A stretch of DNA of 64,000 bases, from contig NZ_BMMK01000019.1 of NCBI RefSeq assembly GCF_014645795.1, forward strand, positions 57,952 through 121,951, written 5' to 3'. Below, piece after piece: positions 25,124 through 33,267 of the stretch. Each line of letters opens with the position of its first letter. The stretch's first letter is position 1. The stretch is from Longimycelium tulufanense (GTDB taxonomy: Bacteria; Actinomycetota; Actinomycetes; Mycobacteriales; Pseudonocardiaceae). The position numbers and the translations under genes are program-made. The notes below the pieces were generated by a model. That model was not told the DNA's origin. It saw only the letters and a list, made by a program, of their open reading frames with translations, and did no database searches.

Positions 25124-25718
25124 ACGACTCCTTCCAATTTTTCTCGTGACGTCGAGCGCCGTTCTTGTCGCCGCCGCGTGCAGCACACCGGGAAATCCCT
25201 CAGCTAACGACCCCACGTCGGACCAGGGCACGGCGTCCACCACTGCAGATCAGTCGTTGCCGAAAAGACCGAAATCCTTCTCTGCGAAGAGCATTGACCC
25301 ATGCAAGCTCCTGACTAAGGAGCAACAGCAAAGACTCGGTCTGGACCGCGAGCCCAGTATGAACACTGAGGGTACCGATAAGCACGGCAACTACGGGTGC
25401 AGCTACCTCCGAAGCAGGAGCAAGCCCTCCTTCAGCTACCTGGCCGTCCCGGTTCCCCAAGAAGGCGCCGACGAGTGGCTTAAGGGCACCCGGGCGGTCG
25501 AGGTCAAGCACGTGACGGTCGCCGGATTCGGTGCGGTCACCACCCAGCTCGGAGAAAGCGACCGCTCATGCAACACCGTCGTGGACATCGCTGACGGCGA
25601 GAGCCTGGACATTCAGTTCACCGGCGTAACAAAGGGTGCGTTTACCCACGAGCAGTTGTGCGAGAAGTCCAACGAGTTCGCCGAGCTGGCGATGCAGAAC
25701 CTGATGAAGCAAGGCTGA
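25116..25718 (+). CDS. DUF3558 lipoprotein
   Basis: 200 aa from GTG 25116, overlapping the previous gene by 8 nt. The signal peptide ends in VLVAAAC (lipobox, Cys near residue 22). The DUF3558 domain shows IDPCKLLTKEQQQRLGL, YGCSYLR and later SCNTVVDIADG, with conserved cysteines likely forming disulfides in the mature protein. Such lipoproteins recur next to PPE/EspG genes in Pseudonocardiaceae. The function is unknown. Confidence 0.85.
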   Translation: MRRRLLPIFLVTSSAVLVAAACSTPGNPSANDPTSDQGTASTTADQSLPKRPKSFSAKSIDPCKLLTKEQQQRLGLDREPSMNTEGTDKHGNYGCSYLRSRSKPSFSYLAVPVPQEGADEWLKGTRAVEVKHVTVAGFGAVTTQLGESDRSCNTVVDIADGESLDIQFTGVTKGAFTHEQLCEKSNEFAELAMQNLMKQG

Positions 25719-25737
25719 GGGTTTCGAGGGGGATGAC

Positions 25738-27102
25738 GTGTACCTGGACGTGGGTTACTACCGCTACCAGGGTTTCGATCTGAAGGAGAAGATCGGTTGG
25801 GCGCAGCAGGGGGCTGGCCCAACCGTTCTGGGCGAGACGGCACGTGCCGTCAACGGTCTCGGCAACGACCTGATCGAGTCCGAGGAACGCCTGAAGTCGG
25901 TACTGAGAGACCTCGGCGCCGAATGGGAGGGTTCCGCCGCTTCCTCTGCCGGTGCGGCGATGCAGCGGGCGGCGTTGTGGTCCGGGGACTCCGGGCACGT
26001 GAGCCAGACGGCCGGGACCCAGGTGTCGGCGCAGGGCGACACCGCCACGCACACCAAGAACAGCATGCCCAACGAGTCGGAGATCCCGGCGATCGACGGC
26101 TGGGACAAGTTCAAGAAAGGCATGTCGCTCGGCGGAAAGATCGGCTTCGGTCTCGACGTGCAGACCAGCTTCGACGACAAGGCAGCCGAGAAGCGGGCGC
26201 TGGACCAGAAGGTCAACGAACTGCTGCAACAGCACGAGTCGGCATCCCGATCCAACGTGCAGGCGATCGAGCCGGTGCCGGAGCCACCGAAGATCACCGT
26301 CGAGAGCGCGCCGCGGGACACGTCTCCGCCGCCCCCGGGATCGGTCAATGACTGGGGACGCGGTTCGGTCGACCCGACGGCGAACACCAACATCCAGCCG
26401 GGTGGTCACATCGAGCCACACCAGCGCGGCATCGTGGTCCCTCCCCCGTCGGGCCACGACTTTTCGGTGGACTCCCGGGGTTCACAAACCGTCGACCCGC
26501 AGAGGGTGGCGCCGCCACCGGTCACGCCGAATCCCGTTCCCACCCCGACGCCCGCCCCGGGTCCCGTTCCGCCACCTGGTCACCAGCCACCCGGCCTCAT
26601 CGGCGTCCCGCCGGTCGGCGCTCCGCCAGTTGGTCCGCCCGGTAGCGGACGGGGTCCCGGCGTCCGGCCACCGAACACACCGCACGGGTTCGGGGAGCGC
26701 TTCGGTAGGGGTACCGGGACCGGTCGCGGCGGCACCACCACCGGGATGCCGGGTGGTGGTGCCCGCGGCGGCGTTCCGGGTGGCATCTCGGGCGGCGGTT
26801 ACGGTCCCGGCAGTCCCAGCGGTCCCGGTGGTCCGGGAGCCGGTAATGCGCTGGGGCGCGGCGGGATGTCCGGCACGGGTGTGCCCGGCGAGGCCGTCGC
26901 GGCAGGCCGGGGTGGACCGGCCGGCGCGGGGCGGCCAGGTGCCGGTTCGCTCATGCAGCCCGCGGTTGCCGGTCGCGGTGGCAAGGGCGACGAGGACGGC
27001 GAACACACCGACAAGTACGCGAAGCACACCGACGAGCATTTCTTGGATGACATCCCCCTGGTCGCTCCCCCGGTCCTCGGCGAGCAGCCGCCGCCGCGAT
27101 GA
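25738..27102 (+). CDS. PPE/WXG-like protein with long Pro/Gly-rich tail
   Basis: 454 aa from GTG 25738. The N-terminal ~170 residues are helical with a LGAEWEGSAASSAG turn (WxG-like), matching the actinobacterial PPE-type ESX domain. Residues ~180-430 are low complexity: Pro-rich, then Gly-rich repeats such as GGGARGGVPGGISGGG. An acidic His/Asp-rich end follows (HTDEHFLDD). The tail may be a flexible cell-wall-spanning or surface region. Export through an ESX system elsewhere in the genome is inferred. The 4-nt overlap with EspG supports the chaperone-substrate pairing. Confidence 0.75.
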   Translation: MYLDVGYYRYQGFDLKEKIGWAQQGAGPTVLGETARAVNGLGNDLIESEERLKSVLRDLGAEWEGSAASSAGAAMQRAALWSGDSGHVSQTAGTQVSAQGDTATHTKNSMPNESEIPAIDGWDKFKKGMSLGGKIGFGLDVQTSFDDKAAEKRALDQKVNELLQQHESASRSNVQAIEPVPEPPKITVESAPRDTSPPPPGSVNDWGRGSVDPTANTNIQPGGHIEPHQRGIVVPPPSGHDFSVDSRGSQTVDPQRVAPPPVTPNPVPTPTPAPGPVPPPGHQPPGLIGVPPVGAPPVGPPGSGRGPGVRPPNTPHGFGERFGRGTGTGRGGTTTGMPGGGARGGVPGGISGGGYGPGSPSGPGGPGAGNALGRGGMSGTGVPGEAVAAGRGGPAGAGRPGAGSLMQPAVAGRGGKGDEDGEHTDKYAKHTDEHFLDDIPLVAPPVLGEQPPPR

Positions 27103-27857
27103 GCACACCCGCGAGCCAGTGGGCCCCGATCGCGCTGTCCACTGTGGAGTTCGAGGTCTGTTGGGAGCGGCTTCACCTCGGTGAGCCGCCGTACGTGCTG
27201 GAGGTGCCCAGCCCGGGTCGCACTCACGAGGAGCGGCAGCAGATCGTCGAGAGTGTCCTGGACGGGCTCCGCTACCGCGGCCTGGCCGACGGGCACTGGT
27301 TCCACCCGGATCTGGTGGAGCGGATGGAGCTGCTGGCCGACTGCTCCTGGGCGGTCGACGCACGGCTGATCGCGGACCGAATGATCCGGGCTCGCGGCGC
27401 CGTGGCCGGGCGACGCGGCGTGCTCGCGGTGATCGACGAAGAGACGGTCACGCTGTCCGCGCTGCCCGACCACCTGGTGCTCGGCGAGGTCGTGGCCCTA
27501 GCCGGGGATGCCCCGGTCGGCCGATCGACATCGGCCAGCGTCCGGGCGGCCACGCTGGACGCGGCGGCCGAGGTGAGCGCGGACGCGCGGTCCCTGGCGG
27601 AGAACCTGATTCGGGAAGGCGAACGCCCGGACGACGCCCGCGCCCTGGCACACATGCTGTCCGGCGTGGGGTTCCGGGGCCAGTTCTCGGTGGTCGTCGG
27701 GAACCGGCGAGGACCGTGGGTCGTGGGCTTCCACAACACCCCGGAGAGCCGGCACCTCCAGCTCCGCCGCAACGGCTGGGTGACCATCGCGCCGGTCAGC
27801 GGCCAACAGCTCGTGCGACACGTCCGGGAACTGCTCGACGCGACGCCACGCGACTAG
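27099..27857 (+). CDS. EspG-family ESX secretion-associated chaperone
   Basis: 252 aa. The EspG fold is recognisable from ALSTVEFEVCWERLHLGEPPY at the N-terminus, then alternating beta strands, the RLIADRMIRARGAVAGRRGVLAV region, and FSVVVGNRRGPWVVGFHNTP near the end. In mycobacteria EspG binds PE-PPE dimers and keeps them soluble before ESX export. It is coupled to the PPE-like gene by ATGA, so it should serve that protein. Its TAG stop shares a CTAG with the stop of the convergent DUF397 gene. Confidence 0.85.
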   Translation: MSTPASQWAPIALSTVEFEVCWERLHLGEPPYVLEVPSPGRTHEERQQIVESVLDGLRYRGLADGHWFHPDLVERMELLADCSWAVDARLIADRMIRARGAVAGRRGVLAVIDEETVTLSALPDHLVLGEVVALAGDAPVGRSTSASVRAATLDAAAEVSADARSLAENLIREGERPDDARALAHMLSGVGFRGQFSVVVGNRRGPWVVGFHNTPESRHLQLRRNGWVTIAPVSGQQLVRHVRELLDATPRD

Positions 27858-28090
27858 TTCTCCTTGAGGTGATGGAGGAACCCGGCCCAGGTCCGGCGGT
27901 CGAAGGACAGGACCGGGCCGGCCGGGTTCTTCGAGTCCCGAACACCCACCCGGTCCCCGCCTAACGCGACATCGACACAGGCGTTGCTCGCGCCAGCGCT
28001 CCGGCTGCTCTTCACCCAACGCACCTCAACGCACATGTTGTTCGCCGCGCCACTACGGCTGCTCTTGAACCACCCGTTGTCTCGCTTCAA
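27854..28090 (-). CDS. DUF397 protein with duplicated N-terminal motif
   Basis: 78 aa. DUF397 usually has one W-x-KSSRS...CVEV motif. Here two copies sit in tandem, WFKSSRSGAANNMCVEV and WVKSSRSAGASNACVDV, followed by the usual VRDSKNPAGPVLSF and WAGFLHHLK end. DUF397 genes pair with DUF5753 XRE regulators and are proposed to act as antagonists of them (as in the BldB/abaA-type and toxin-antitoxin-like pairs). The start overlaps the regulator stop by 4 nt. Confidence 0.88.
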   Translation of the reverse strand: MKRDNGWFKSSRSGAANNMCVEVRWVKSSRSAGASNACVDVALGGDRVGVRDSKNPAGPVLSFDRRTWAGFLHHLKEN

Positions 28091-28959
28091 CGTGGCCCCT
28101 CCTCCAGAATCTTGACCAGCAAGGACTTGCTGTCAGCCGGGCTGAGCGCCAGCTCCGTAACTCGATGGAATACCCGCTTCATGGGCTCGACATCTTCCGT
28201 CTGGTCGAAGTAGATGGCAGGTCCTGCTAGTACGGACGCGAAGCCGATGGAAGGCGCTGCCTCGAAGTCCAGGAGGAGAAACCCGCCACTCAGCGCAGGG
28301 TTGTCCAGGCTGCCTGTTGGGACAATCTGCAAGATCAGACCTTCGTTGTTCTCCATAAGTTGGATCAGGTGGATCATCTGGCCCTGCATGACCATCGGGC
28401 TTCCGAAGACGTTGTGGAGCGCGTCCTCGGTGAAGACGAAGTGCAACTGCTTGCGCGGAAGGGCCTGCAGAACCCGACGCTGCTGCTCCAGTCGGAACGA
28501 GATCCGGCGCTGGGTTTCCGCGGACGACCGCTCCCACCAGATCCCCTCACCGCCCCTGATGACCGCCTCGAGGTAGCTCGTTGACTGGATGAGACCGGGG
28601 ATAAGGCCGTTCTCGTAGAAGCTGATGGAGGTGGCGTCAGCCTGGAAGTCGGCTAGGCGCCGATAGCTCTCCGGCAACTGATCCGCATACGCACGCCCTA
28701 CCCTCCGACGCTTCCGCGAGACCGCCCCGAGCATCAGGAGGGTCTCCCGTTCGGAGTCGGCAACCTCGTACAGACCGAGCAAGGTGCTCAGCTCTTCGGG
28801 GCTGAGGGATCCGCGTCCGGCCTCGATGTGGCTGATGCGGCCTGGCGTCCGGCCGATCGCATCCGCGGCTTGCTGCTGGGTAACACGACGTTCATCACGC
28901 AGTCGACGCAGCACAAGACCAAGCTGACGCCGCTCAACGGTCGGCCGCCCGTGAGCCAT
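28087..28959 (-). CDS. XRE regulator with DUF5753 domain
   Basis: 290 aa. The Cro/C1 HTH lies at residues ~12-65 (VTQQQAADAIGRTPGRISHIEAGR). The DUF5753 domain follows with SISFYENGLIPGLIQSTSYL and RLEQQRRVL, then a C-terminal ligand-like region. Coupling to DUF397 downstream and divergence from a small gene at 29102 make the classic three-gene actinobacterial module. It is likely self-regulated through repeats in 28960-29100. Confidence 0.92.
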   Translation of the reverse strand: MAHGRPTVERRQLGLVLRRLRDERRVTQQQAADAIGRTPGRISHIEAGRGSLSPEELSTLLGLYEVADSERETLLMLGAVSRKRRRVGRAYADQLPESYRRLADFQADATSISFYENGLIPGLIQSTSYLEAVIRGGEGIWWERSSAETQRRISFRLEQQRRVLQALPRKQLHFVFTEDALHNVFGSPMVMQGQMIHLIQLMENNEGLILQIVPTGSLDNPALSGGFLLLDFEAAPSIGFASVLAGPAIYFDQTEDVEPMKRVFHRVTELALSPADSKSLLVKILEEGPR

Positions 28960-29037
28960 GTTCGTACTCCTTGATCACCCGTTCCGGGAAGTGACTAATG
29001 CCACACCTTAGCCATACATTGCCACATGTACGACACA

Positions 29038-29051
29038 TGCCAGGTCTGGCA
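29038..29051. promoter_or_regulatory. Inverted repeat between XRE/DUF397 and small gene
   Basis: TGCCAG-GT-CTGGCA is a perfect 6+6 repeat. Upstream, CACATG occurs twice within 15 bp (29012-29040), and GTGACT occurs at 28991 and 29053. Together they suggest an operator cluster for the XRE protein in the 142-bp divergent spacer. Confidence 0.5.
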
Positions 29052-29101
29052 AGTGACTCATTGTCCGCAACTAGTCACCACACGAGATCAGGAGGTCATC
29101 C

Positions 29102-29341
29102 GTGTTCGGAACCAGCACGGTGGAGGCGTCGACGCATGTGTCGATCTTCGAGGGAGGCACGATCGACCACTTCGTGGGCCGGGACGGCACGGTCGAGCTG
29201 AACTTCTCGGGCGGGGATGACCTCACGCTCGCGCTGAGTCGGGAGGCGTTCGAGCGGCTACTCCAAGCGTGGCCTGATCTCGTGGCGAAAGTGGAGGCCC
29301 GCAACCGGGAGTTGGACGCCCTGGAGCCGACAGAAGCCTGA
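29102..29341 (+). CDS. Small hypothetical protein divergent from XRE/DUF5753
   Basis: 79 aa from GTG 29102, 6 nt after AGGAGGTCATC-type ribosome site. It is mainly beta at the N-terminus (THVSIFEGGTIDHF, TVELNFSGGDDLTLALS), then a helix (REAFERLLQAWPDLVAKVEARNRE is the core of it). No family recognised, but small proteins of this shape accompany DUF5753 regulators, and it may be the regulated gene. Confidence 0.65.
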   Translation: MFGTSTVEASTHVSIFEGGTIDHFVGRDGTVELNFSGGDDLTLALSREAFERLLQAWPDLVAKVEARNRELDALEPTEA

Positions 29342-29369
29342 GGACCAACACCAACCGAAGGTGCCAGCG

Positions 29370-29408
29370 AGGGGCCGTCCCGGCTGTGTCACGGCTGGGG
29401 CGGCCCCT
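29370..29408. terminator. Bidirectional hairpin between convergent genes
   Basis: AGGGGCCG (29370-29377) pairs with CGGCCCCT (29401-29408), and a minor inner pairing is possible. It overlaps the last codons of the TauE gene. Confidence 0.55.
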
Positions 29409-30264
29409 GTTTCACCAGGCTCCGGCGACGGATCAACGTCCTCACATCTCCCCATACCGTGCGAAACGCCACAACCACCAGGAAACACCCGAAGAGGACG
29501 TCCGACAGCACCGGGTTCATGAAGACCGCGACCTGGCTGCTCGCCGCGGCGGCAAGCACGCCACCAGCGCCGATCCACAGCGCGTCGGGTAGGGATCCGT
29601 TGCCGTTGCGAAGGTTCCGCCATCCGCCCAGTACCGAGGTGGGCAGGATCACCAGCAGGGACGTGCCCTTGGCCAGCGTCGCGGGGATGTGGAACCCGAG
29701 CTGCATCGCGGGAATCATCAGTGCACCGCCGCCGATGCCGGTCAGCGCGCCGATCATCCCGACGATCACACCCGTCGGGAGCAGCAACACCAGCCGCCAC
29801 CACTCGAACGTCGCCGGGCCGAGGACCTCCCCCGGGTCGAGGGCGAGCTTGGCCGCCGTGACCAGCGCGGTCACGGCGAACACCCAGCGCAACACGGCCA
29901 GGGGCACCCGGTGCAGCAGGGCCGCACCGATCCAGGCGCCGATCACCGACCCGGCGATCAGAGGTACCGCCGGCCGCAGGTCGACCTCGCCGTGTGCGGC
30001 GTAGCCGATCACGCCGACGAGGGCGAGCGGGCCGAGGGCGAGGAACGACGTGGCCACCGCCTGCCGCTGGTCGCGGCCGCACCAGGCGACGAGCGCCGGC
30101 ACGATGACCAGGCCGCCGCCGATGCCGAAAAGGCCGGACAGCGCGCCGGCGACGAGCCCGACCAGGGCGAGCTTCCCGCGGTTGGTGACCACGTCAAGTA
30201 CCGTAATCCCGGTCCCGTGATCACATGACGTGATGAAGTCGATCAATCGTCCGATAATGATCAC
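29389..30264 (-). CDS. TauE/SafE-family permease (anion exporter)
   Basis: 291 aa with eight or so hydrophobic segments and the internal duplication typical of the family: the GLFGIGGGLVIVPAL loop in the first half and ALTGIGGGALMIPAM in the second. Such proteins export sulfite, sulfoacetate or related anions, but the substrate is not predictable here. It is divergent from nhaA with about 90 bp between the starts. Confidence 0.88.
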   Translation of the reverse strand: MIIIGRLIDFITSCDHGTGITVLDVVTNRGKLALVGLVAGALSGLFGIGGGLVIVPALVAWCGRDQRQAVATSFLALGPLALVGVIGYAAHGEVDLRPAVPLIAGSVIGAWIGAALLHRVPLAVLRWVFAVTALVTAAKLALDPGEVLGPATFEWWRLVLLLPTGVIVGMIGALTGIGGGALMIPAMQLGFHIPATLAKGTSLLVILPTSVLGGWRNLRNGNGSLPDALWIGAGGVLAAAASSQVAVFMNPVLSDVLFGCFLVVVAFRTVWGDVRTLIRRRSLVKQGPPQP

Positions 30265-30354
30265 CCGACGGTGGCGTTAGGATTCCGTCAGGGTGTGCCG
30301 GGAAGGCTGGTCGGCGATCGTTGCCGCATGCCCAGCGACCGTGGAGCCATCAAC

Positions 30355-31557
30355 GTGACACGTAGCCGTCCCACGCACGCCATGAACGAGTTCGCTCGAT
30401 TCCTGCGCACCGAGACCGTGGGCGGCATGGTCCTTCTCGCGGCCACGGCGGTTGCGCTGGTCTGGGCGAACTCGCCGCTGAGCGACCTCTACACGACCAT
30501 CCGGGACTTCCACGTCGGCCCCGCGGCCCTGCACCTGGACCTCAGCCTGGCGGAGTGGGCGAAGAACGGCCTGCTCGCGATCTTCTTCTTCGTGGCGGGC
30601 CTGGAGCTCAAGCGCGAGCTGGTGGTCGGCGAGCTGTCCAACTTCCGCTCGGCGTTGCTACCCGTGGCCGGCGCCGCGGGCGGCATGGTGATCCCGGCCG
30701 CACTCGCACTCGCCGTGAGCTGGGGTGCGCCCGGCGCGACCACGGCGTGGGCGATCCCGGTGGCCACCGACATCGCCTTCGCGCTCGGTGTGTTGGCCAT
30801 CACGGGCTCGGGAATGCCGAGCAGCGCCCGCATCTTCCTGCTCAGCCTCGCGGTCGTCGACGACCTCGGCGCGATCCTGATCATCGCGATCGTGTTCCCG
30901 GCCGGGTTCAGTCCGATCCCGTTCGTCGCCGCGATCGCGCTCTGTGTCCTTTATGCCTATCTCCAGAAGCGTCGCATCACGACGCCGTTCCTCTACGTGC
31001 CGCTGGCGCTGGGAACGTGGGTCGCGGTGGAGTTGTCCGGTGTCCACGCGACGATCGCCGGGGTCGCGCTCGGCCTGTTGACCCGCGTTCGTCGGGACCC
31101 GTACGAGAAGGAGGCGCCCGCGGTGCGCCTCGAGCACCGGTTGCAGCCCTGGTCGGCCGGGTTCGCGGTGCCGGTGTTCGCCTTCTTCGCCGCCGGGGTG
31201 CCGGTGAACGGGGAGGCGTTGCGGGAGATCGCCGTGGACCGGGTGGCGATCGCCGTCATGGTGGGCCTGGTGCTGGGCAAGCTGATCGGCATCTTCGGCA
31301 CGTCGTTGGTCGCGGTGAAGCTCAAGCTCGCCAGCAAGCCGGACGACATGGCCTGGCGGGACATGGCCGCGGTGGCCATGCTCGGCGGTGTCGGCTTCAC
31401 CGTGAGCCTGCTCATTGCCGAGCTGTCGCTGGCCGACGCCGCCGCCGAGCGGGCGAAGGCCGCCGTGCTGTTGGCCTCCGCGCTGGCCTCGCTGCTGGCC
31501 GCGGCCATGTTGATCCGGCGCAGCCGCGTGCATCGGGTGAACAACAACGAGGGCTAG
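30355..31557 (+). CDS. nhaA: Na+/H+ antiporter NhaA
   Basis: 400 aa from GTG 30355 (GGAG 8 nt upstream). Twelve or so membrane segments. The paired Asp of the ion site are in the SLAVVDDLGAIL segment, and FFFVAGLELKREL and TDIAFALGVLAI are family landmarks. It exchanges cytoplasmic Na+ for external protons for pH and salt homeostasis. It has no counterpart in the matching M. tuberculosis segment, so it is an insertion relative to that order. Confidence 0.93.
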   Translation: MTRSRPTHAMNEFARFLRTETVGGMVLLAATAVALVWANSPLSDLYTTIRDFHVGPAALHLDLSLAEWAKNGLLAIFFFVAGLELKRELVVGELSNFRSALLPVAGAAGGMVIPAALALAVSWGAPGATTAWAIPVATDIAFALGVLAITGSGMPSSARIFLLSLAVVDDLGAILIIAIVFPAGFSPIPFVAAIALCVLYAYLQKRRITTPFLYVPLALGTWVAVELSGVHATIAGVALGLLTRVRRDPYEKEAPAVRLEHRLQPWSAGFAVPVFAFFAAGVPVNGEALREIAVDRVAIAVMVGLVLGKLIGIFGTSLVAVKLKLASKPDDMAWRDMAAVAMLGGVGFTVSLLIAELSLADAAAERAKAAVLLASALASLLAAAMLIRRSRVHRVNNNEG

Positions 31558-31607
31558 CTGTACTGCCCCGGCGGTTCCCCCCGCCGGCAATCGACACGCA
31601 TGGCACG

Positions 31608-32138
31608 ATGACGGACGTGACCAGCGCCCAGCACCCCCAGAACGGCAGCCGGGCGGGGAGCGGGTTGCCCCCCGTCCCGTCGATTCCGCTGTCGGAGGAC
31701 GCCTCGAGCATCCCGCCCAGCGAGCAGTCCATCGGCGGGTTGGTCCGGGATGCCACCACCCACCTGTCCACCCTGGTCCGCTCCGAGGTGGAGCTGGCCA
31801 AGACGGAGATCACCGCTGAGGTGAAGAAGGGGCTGCGCGGCAGCGTCTACTTCATCCTGGCGCTGACGGTGCTGGCGTTCGCCTCGTTCTTCCTGTTCTT
31901 CGCGCTCGCCGAGTTCCTGGCCGATCTGGGCCTGTACCGCTCGGCGTCGTTCGCCATCGTGTTCCTACTGATGCTGGTGGTGGCCGGTGGGCTCGGTTTC
32001 CTCGGCTACCGCAAGGTGCGCACGATCCGGGCGCCGGAGCGGACGGTGAGCACGGTGCGCGAGACGGCGGCGACATTGACCCACCGTGGTGGCTCGGACG
32101 AGCGGGCCGAGCTGTCGCCGCGCAGTTCGAGCAGCTGA
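31608..32138 (+). CDS. Phage-holin-like membrane protein (Rv3669-type)
   Basis: 176 aa. A cytoplasmic Ser/Pro-rich N-terminal segment leads to an amphipathic helix (LVRSEVELAKTEITAEVKKG) and two membrane helices (YFILALTVLAFASFFLFFAL and SFAIVFLLMLVVAGGLGF), the layout of the actinobacterial holin-X/DUF1469 family. The role is probably in the cell envelope rather than lysis. It lies between nhaA and an EphE-like gene, as Rv3669 lies before ephE. Confidence 0.85.
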   Translation: MTDVTSAQHPQNGSRAGSGLPPVPSIPLSEDASSIPPSEQSIGGLVRDATTHLSTLVRSEVELAKTEITAEVKKGLRGSVYFILALTVLAFASFFLFFALAEFLADLGLYRSASFAIVFLLMLVVAGGLGFLGYRKVRTIRAPERTVSTVRETAATLTHRGGSDERAELSPRSSSS

Positions 32139-32155
32139 GCCGGGGGCGTTCCGCC

Positions 32156-33088
32156 GTGCGGATGCCGCCGGACCCGGCCACGGTTCGGATCAGCGGGCCG
32201 TGGACGCACCGGGACGTGTCCGCGAACGGGATCCGGCTGCACGTGGCCGAGGCGGGCGACGGGCCGCTGGTGTTGTTGCTGCACAGCTTCCCGGAGTTCT
32301 GGTGGACGTGGCGACACCAGCTCATCGGCCTGGCCGACGCGGGTTTCCGTGCGGTCGCGGTGGATCTGCGTGGTTACGGCGACTCGGACAAGCCGCCGCG
32401 GGGCTACGACGGATGGACGCTGGCCGGTGACGTCGCAGGTTTGGTCCGTGCGCTCGGGGAACGCCGGGCTTCGCTGGTCGGTCATGGTTGGGGCGGGTTG
32501 CTCGCGTGGACGGTCGGCGCGATGCATTCCCGTGTCGTGGAAAGCGTCGCGGTGTTGAACGCGCCACATCCGTTGGCGTTGCGGCGGGCGGTGTGGCGCC
32601 ATCCGCGCAGCCAGGGCAAGGCGTTCCGCCCGGTGTTCGCCGCGCAGCTTCCCCTGATGCCGGAGCGGCGGTTGACGAAGAACAGCGCCGCGGCGGTGGA
32701 GCGCATCATGCGCTCCTGGGCCGGTCCCAAGTGGACGGTGGCGCCGGAGTTCGACGAGGTGGTGCGGCGCAACCGGGAGGCCATGCTGGTGCCCGGTGTC
32801 GTGCACTGCTCGCTGGAGTACTTCCGCTGGGCCATGCGCTCGCAGCTTCGTGGCGATGGTCGGCGCTTCGCCGCGATGGTCGATCGGCGGCTGCCGGTGC
32901 CGGTGCTGCGGCTGCACGGGGCCCTGGACCCGGTGATGGTGGAGTCCACGGTACGGGAGTCGGCGATCTGGACGGGTCCGCGGTCGCGTTACGAGGTGCT
33001 CGCCGAGGTCGGCCACTTCCCGCACCAGGAGGCGCCGCACACCACCACCCGGATTCTGGCCGGGTTCCTCGGCGCCGGCCGCGGTTAG
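32156..33088 (+). CDS. Alpha/beta hydrolase, EphE-like
   Basis: 310 aa. The fold is clear: HSFPEFWWTWRHQL (oxyanion HGxP-like loop), LRGYGDSDKP, and the cap and C-terminal GHFPHQEAP with the catalytic His. The nucleophile elbow reads GHGWGG where true epoxide hydrolases have GHDWGG. The Asp nucleophile is absent, so epoxide hydrolase activity cannot be assumed, even though the position matches M. tuberculosis ephE (Rv3670). Confidence 0.85.
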   Translation: MRMPPDPATVRISGPWTHRDVSANGIRLHVAEAGDGPLVLLLHSFPEFWWTWRHQLIGLADAGFRAVAVDLRGYGDSDKPPRGYDGWTLAGDVAGLVRALGERRASLVGHGWGGLLAWTVGAMHSRVVESVAVLNAPHPLALRRAVWRHPRSQGKAFRPVFAAQLPLMPERRLTKNSAAAVERIMRSWAGPKWTVAPEFDEVVRRNREAMLVPGVVHCSLEYFRWAMRSQLRGDGRRFAAMVDRRLPVPVLRLHGALDPVMVESTVRESAIWTGPRSRYEVLAEVGHFPHQEAPHTTTRILAGFLGAGRG

Positions 33089-33267
33089 CCGCGCGTGCGT
33101 GTCCTTGCCAGAAGACAGCCCCCGCCCGACCCGGGGTGGCGCCCCGCGTCCAGCCTATCGGGTCGTTTTCGCAGGTCAAAATGCTGATCCACAGGTCGAC
33201 ACGGCTGTCCACAGAGGACGAGAACGGGCTTGACAGCCGATCCCGGTCCAGGTAGCTCGTCCCGCGG

